Under the pieces are notes generated by a model. It was not told where the DNA came from. It saw nothing but the letters and a program-made list of their open reading frames with translations, and searched no databases. The translations under genes and the position numbers were made by a program. From Paracoccus laeviglucosivorans (GTDB lineage: Bacteria; Pseudomonadota; Alphaproteobacteria; Rhodobacterales; Rhodobacteraceae), in the NCBI RefSeq assembly GCF_900182695.1, contig NZ_FXTK01000020.1:1-64000 (forward strand): DNA of 64,000 nt. The letters run 5' to 3'. Shown in pieces: positions 60,877-64,000 of the stretch (the first letter of the stretch is position 1; each line of letters begins with the position of its first letter).

Positions 60877-62789
60877 GGCTGACCTGCCCCCTGCGTTGCG
60901 GCTGAGTTGATGGTGGCGACCAGTCGTTGCAGGTCGCCGTCGGTGGTGTCTGCGTCTCGCGCTGCGCCAGCCATCAGGAACAGCCTTTCCATCGCGGCCA
61001 GACTTGCGGGGTCGTTCTGAAGCGCATCAAACGACTGCAAGATCGTTTTGCGATCCGCGGCGCCCGAAAGGGTCAACACCTGATCAGGGATGTCCGTCGA
61101 TACGGCCCGATCAAGTTCGAGATTTCGCAGCTTCTGCAAAGCTGCACGCAGCGGTGCGACCGCCGTTTCGAATTCTTGTGGCGTTCCTTTGAAATTCTGG
61201 CCGAAACGCTGGTAGAAGGCTGCCGGGTCCAGATCGACGATGGCGCCCCCCAGTTGGTTCAGCATGGCCATGTTCCCCATCGGGGGCTGCAACGCGGTCT
61301 GGGCATTCGGATGGGCGCTCAGCGCGGCCTTGATGGCTGTGGTGTCGATCAGATCGACCGGCAACAGCCTTGGATCATAGGGTGTGTTCAGAACGCGCGC
61401 CTTCCACCGGCGATAGGCTTCTGATCCGGTTTGCACGGCCATCGTGACGATGGACAGGGTCAGACCCGCTGGCGTGATCCCAAGCGCGGCCAAAGGCAGC
61501 TTGAACTTGCCAAGGCTGTCCGCAAGCAGATCCTGCAACGGCTCAGAGGTGATCTCGACCGCCAGCTTGGCCGCAGCCGTCAGAAAATCGCCGCGATTTG
61601 CAATACCGCGCACGCGCGCGATCTCTTGCTCCAATCTGGTCAGCTTGTCGCGCACCGGCTTGCCTTCGTTGGGGGGCAGAACCTCCAACATGCGGCGCAG
61701 AAAACCTGCCAGCGCCTCAGCCTTGTCCAGAGTGGCCCTGCCGGGGTCGGACGCTTTAGCCTCGTCGGTATTTGGCGGGACACCCATGCGTTTCAGAAAG
61801 TCGTTTACCAGTTCGGTGCGGAAACCGGGATCAGTGGCACTGTGAAACTGCGCCGCGAACCCCATCATATTTGCGGCCTGCTTGGCCTCATGTTGGGCCA
61901 TGGCGGTCTGTTCGCGCTGTTCTGCCTCATGGCGCATGCGCGCGATCATATCCCGCGGGTTTTCCTGAAAGATCGTCTCGACGGCGTGAACCAGTTTTTG
62001 CAGGATGCCATGCACCAGATCACCCGCAAAACCACCCAGAAGCGCAAGCACGGCCCGACCGAAAAGCACCAGGTCCCCGTTCCCGCCGGTTGCGCTTCCC
62101 GGAATGACCTGCGACAGCAGGAAGCCTGCGATCATGCCCAATCCGATCCGTATCGCATAGCTGGAGCCGTGCCGTGGATCGTAAGACCCGTCACTGACAA
62201 AGCTGTTGGCGGTATAAAGCGTGGCAAAACACGCCCCGATGGCACTAAGCGAAACATAAAAGAAAGTCAGGTTGATGATCTTGGCGTGTTCCAGAAGAAA
62301 ACAGGAAAAGGCCGAGCGTTCACATACCAATTCTGCCGCTTCAGATGAGTTTTTGTTGAATAGCGGGATCCCATTTACAACGTCATTATGCGTTAGGGGT
62401 CCGAATATAAGGATCAGAAAAAACACCACAAAACATATGATTGCAAAGACCATCACCTTCCTGATCGCCGAAACCGGCGCAAGGAATTTCAGGTCGAATA
62501 ACCCCTTCTTTGGACGAACGCTTTCCCATTGCAGCAATTCGGCGCTTTGTGGCAGTTCGGGTTTGATCCCTTCGGCCAAGGCTCTGTGCAGCCTGATCAA
62601 ATCGCGGATCGGAATATCGTTGCGCGCCTCGATGCCGGTGTCCAGCAACCCGATATGTTCGTCGATGGCAGCGCGGGACAATGCCGAGCGGTTCGAAAGA
62701 ACGCCCAGCATGGCTTCGCACTGGCGGTAAAGCTTTGCGCGGCAATCGACCTGCTCGATAGGGCGGGTGTATAAATCAGATACAGACAT
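60873..62789 (-). CDS. Multi-pass membrane protein heading the hydrolase operon
   Basis: 638 aa from ATG 62789 (MSVSDLYTRP), preceded by GGAGAG. Hydrophobic helices lie at roughly residues 112-132, 182-205, 220-238 and 245-268. A long soluble C-terminal part (from about 285) begins with coiled-coil-like AEQREQTAMAQHEAKQAANMM and contains another hydrophobic segment (FKLPLAALGITPAGLTLSIVTMAVQ). No family is recognised. As the first gene of the operon it might form a membrane scaffold, pore or holin-like component. Confidence 0.75.
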   Translation of the reverse strand: MSVSDLYTRPIEQVDCRAKLYRQCEAMLGVLSNRSALSRAAIDEHIGLLDTGIEARNDIPIRDLIRLHRALAEGIKPELPQSAELLQWESVRPKKGLFDLKFLAPVSAIRKVMVFAIICFVVFFLILIFGPLTHNDVVNGIPLFNKNSSEAAELVCERSAFSCFLLEHAKIINLTFFYVSLSAIGACFATLYTANSFVSDGSYDPRHGSSYAIRIGLGMIAGFLLSQVIPGSATGGNGDLVLFGRAVLALLGGFAGDLVHGILQKLVHAVETIFQENPRDMIARMRHEAEQREQTAMAQHEAKQAANMMGFAAQFHSATDPGFRTELVNDFLKRMGVPPNTDEAKASDPGRATLDKAEALAGFLRRMLEVLPPNEGKPVRDKLTRLEQEIARVRGIANRGDFLTAAAKLAVEITSEPLQDLLADSLGKFKLPLAALGITPAGLTLSIVTMAVQTGSEAYRRWKARVLNTPYDPRLLPVDLIDTTAIKAALSAHPNAQTALQPPMGNMAMLNQLGGAIVDLDPAAFYQRFGQNFKGTPQEFETAVAPLRAALQKLRNLELDRAVSTDIPDQVLTLSGAADRKTILQSFDALQNDPASLAAMERLFLMAGAARDADTTDGDLQRLVATINSAATQGAGQP

Positions 62790-63340
62790 GATACTCTCCA
62801 ACGGATGCCGCGAGGCATTTCTGAAATCGTTGACATATTCTGCGCTTGGCCGATGTGATGCCGTGATTATCAACGGCATTTGCAAAGGATGACCAATGCT
62901 GGGCAGGCCCGAAAAGATCGGGCACATGTGTTCATGAAAGGCGAGGGAGGACAGATCAGGCGATGGTCGGAAATTACCGATAAGACGACCTGAATTAAGC
63001 AAACCAGCTTCTGCTGATATGTCGCATAAAAATTTGATTCGGGATAGCGGATTATCGCCGAAAAAGCTTGGGGTCGGCTAAAGCTGTTGACTTGTGCAAT
63101 TTCCGGGAAAGTAAAGGCGACGGTATTTCGATCAGCAGGCCTGCAACGCGCGACGCGTTATTACAGGACGAAGATCTGAGTTATCTGATGCCAGTGTCTA
63201 GGCTCGGGCGTTGATCAGCCTATCTGATTGGGCGACTGTGAACGGTCGATGCAGACCCGTCCGTTGGCCCATCGGCACTTTCCGACGCTTTCAGCACGTC
63301 TCGGCAAACCTATTCCGAAACGAACACGACCTTTCCCGCG
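62790..63340. other. 550-bp intergenic region
   Basis: No gene is recognised. The frame of the membrane protein stays open to 63002, but that stretch lacks a start signal. The region should hold the promoter of the four-gene operon. No strong -35/-10 pair was found on the minus strand; a GATAAT (62871-62866) could be a -10 with no good -35. Confidence 0.4.
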
Positions 63341-64000
63341 TCACGCATGGGACAGCGTGACCTGAACCACATCGGTGCGCTTTGTCGCGAAGGTCGCGGC
63401 GCAGGCTTCCAGATAGTATTGCCAGGCCCGGATAAAGCGTTCGTCATAGCCATATCGGCGGATGCGGTCGCGTTCGGCCAACATGCGCTCGGCCCATATG
63501 CGGCAGGTGCGGGCGTAGTTGTTGCCGAATGCAAAGGTATCGCGCAGCACCAGTCCGGCGCGGGCGGCTTCGCGGACGATCACGGCATTGCAGGGCAGCA
63601 TTCCGCCCGGAAAGCTGTGCTGGCGGATGAAATCCGACCGTTTGCGATAGACCGAAAACTCGGCGTCCGGGATGGTGATGGCTTGCAGGACGGCGCGACC
63701 GCCTTCGGCCAGCCGCGCCTTCAGCGTGGCGAAATAGATCGGCCAATAGCGTTCGCCGACCGCCTCGATCATCTCGACCGAAACGATATTGTCAAAGCGC
63801 CCCTGCACATGACGATAATCCTGCAGCCGGATCTGGGCGCGTCCGTCCAGCCGCGCGTCGGCATAGCCTTTTTGCTGATGCGACAGGGTCAGGCCGGTCA
63901 CCTGCCGTCCGCGATCAGCGGCCGCCTCGGCAAATCCGCCCCAGCCGCAGCCGATTTCCAGCACCGTTTCACCCGCGCCAAGTTGCGACAGGATGCGGGC
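63341..64000 (-). CDS. cfa: Cyclopropane-fatty-acyl-phospholipid synthase-type methyltransferase (partial)
   Basis: C-terminal 219 codons before the window edge; the gene starts beyond 64000. The SAM-binding motif I is LEIGCGWGGFAEAA, followed by the CFA-synthase pattern VTGLTLSHQQKGYA, DNIVSVEMIEAVGERYWPIYF, the bicarbonate-site region IRQHSFPGGMLP, and YYLEACAATFATKRTDVVQVTL at the C-terminus. It adds a methylene group to unsaturated acyl chains of membrane lipids. The frame is open through the window edge. Confidence 0.88.
   Translation of the reverse strand, partial: ARILSQLGAGETVLEIGCGWGGFAEAAADRGRQVTGLTLSHQQKGYADARLDGRAQIRLQDYRHVQGRFDNIVSVEMIEAVGERYWPIYFATLKARLAEGGRAVLQAITIPDAEFSVYRKRSDFIRQHSFPGGMLPCNAVIVREAARAGLVLRDTFAFGNNYARTCRIWAERMLAERDRIRRYGYDERFIRAWQYYLEACAATFATKRTDVVQVTLSHA

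Noticed and set aside
62790..63002. N-terminal extension of the membrane protein
   Set aside because: No start signal; GGAGAG is directly before ATG 62789.
1..64000. tRNA, rRNA, insertion sequences or prophage structural genes
   Set aside because: Looked for cloverleaf-like sequences, transposase motifs and terminal repeats, and capsid, tail or terminase products; none was convincing by eye.

Overview
The window looks like part of a GC-rich alphaproteobacterial megaplasmid, probably from the Rhodobacterales (Paracoccus-like). The evidence is a complete repABC replication/partition locus with its antisense RNA and a parS-type palindrome, short LuxI/LuxR quorum-sensing pairs, and dense catabolic operons with ABC importers. 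The taxonomic placement is an inference. No rRNA, tRNA, CRISPR array or insertion sequence was recognised.

Layout. (1) 220-14048 is a hydroxy-acid/sugar-acid catabolic region built around a LysR regulator. Leftwards runs a peptide/nickel-type ABC importer followed by a malate/lactate-dehydrogenase-family oxidoreductase. Rightwards run an altronate/galactarate-dehydratase-family protein, an enolase-superfamily dehydratase, a nitrate/taurine-type ABC importer and a DapA-fold aldolase/dehydratase. (2) 14126-23184 is a leftward operon read from the TetR gene: SDR dehydrogenase, acyl-CoA synthetase, branched-chain-type ABC importer (binding protein plus LivHMGF) and two crotonase-fold proteins, i.e. 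uptake, CoA activation and breakdown of an organic acid. (3) 23430-32629 is a rightward amide-utilisation operon. An AmiC-like amide sensor and an AmiR-like ANTAR antiterminator lie behind a leader with an intrinsic terminator, followed by a urea/amide ABC importer, an FmdA-type formamidase and an amidase-signature amidase. (4) 32811-38021 holds a hipBA toxin-antitoxin pair with three evenly spaced operators, then repA, repB, a ctRNA, repC and parS. (5) 38636-43446 is a quorum-sensing island with two divergent luxI/luxR modules and a solo luxR. (6) 43473-52515 has an unknown protein, a cytochrome-b-type membrane protein with a Tat-exported intradiol-dioxygenase-like protein, an RND efflux pump, a small Cys-rich protein and a two-component system. 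(7) 52585-62789 has a Calx-beta/RTX secreted protein and a four-gene ATGA-coupled operon: a multi-pass membrane protein, a lipoprotein, an amidase+LysM+GH19 peptidoglycan hydrolase and a patatin-like phospholipase. (8) A cyclopropane-fatty-acid-synthase-type methyltransferase runs off the right edge.

The plasmid combines scavenging (three binding-protein-dependent catabolic units with their own regulators), maintenance (repABC and hipBA) and cell-density sensing. The most interesting and least explained unit is the four-gene operon at 55257-62789. It carries enzymes against both peptidoglycan and phospholipid together with a membrane protein and a lipoprotein, and resembles a lysis or envelope-attack cassette with no recognised phage structural gene nearby.
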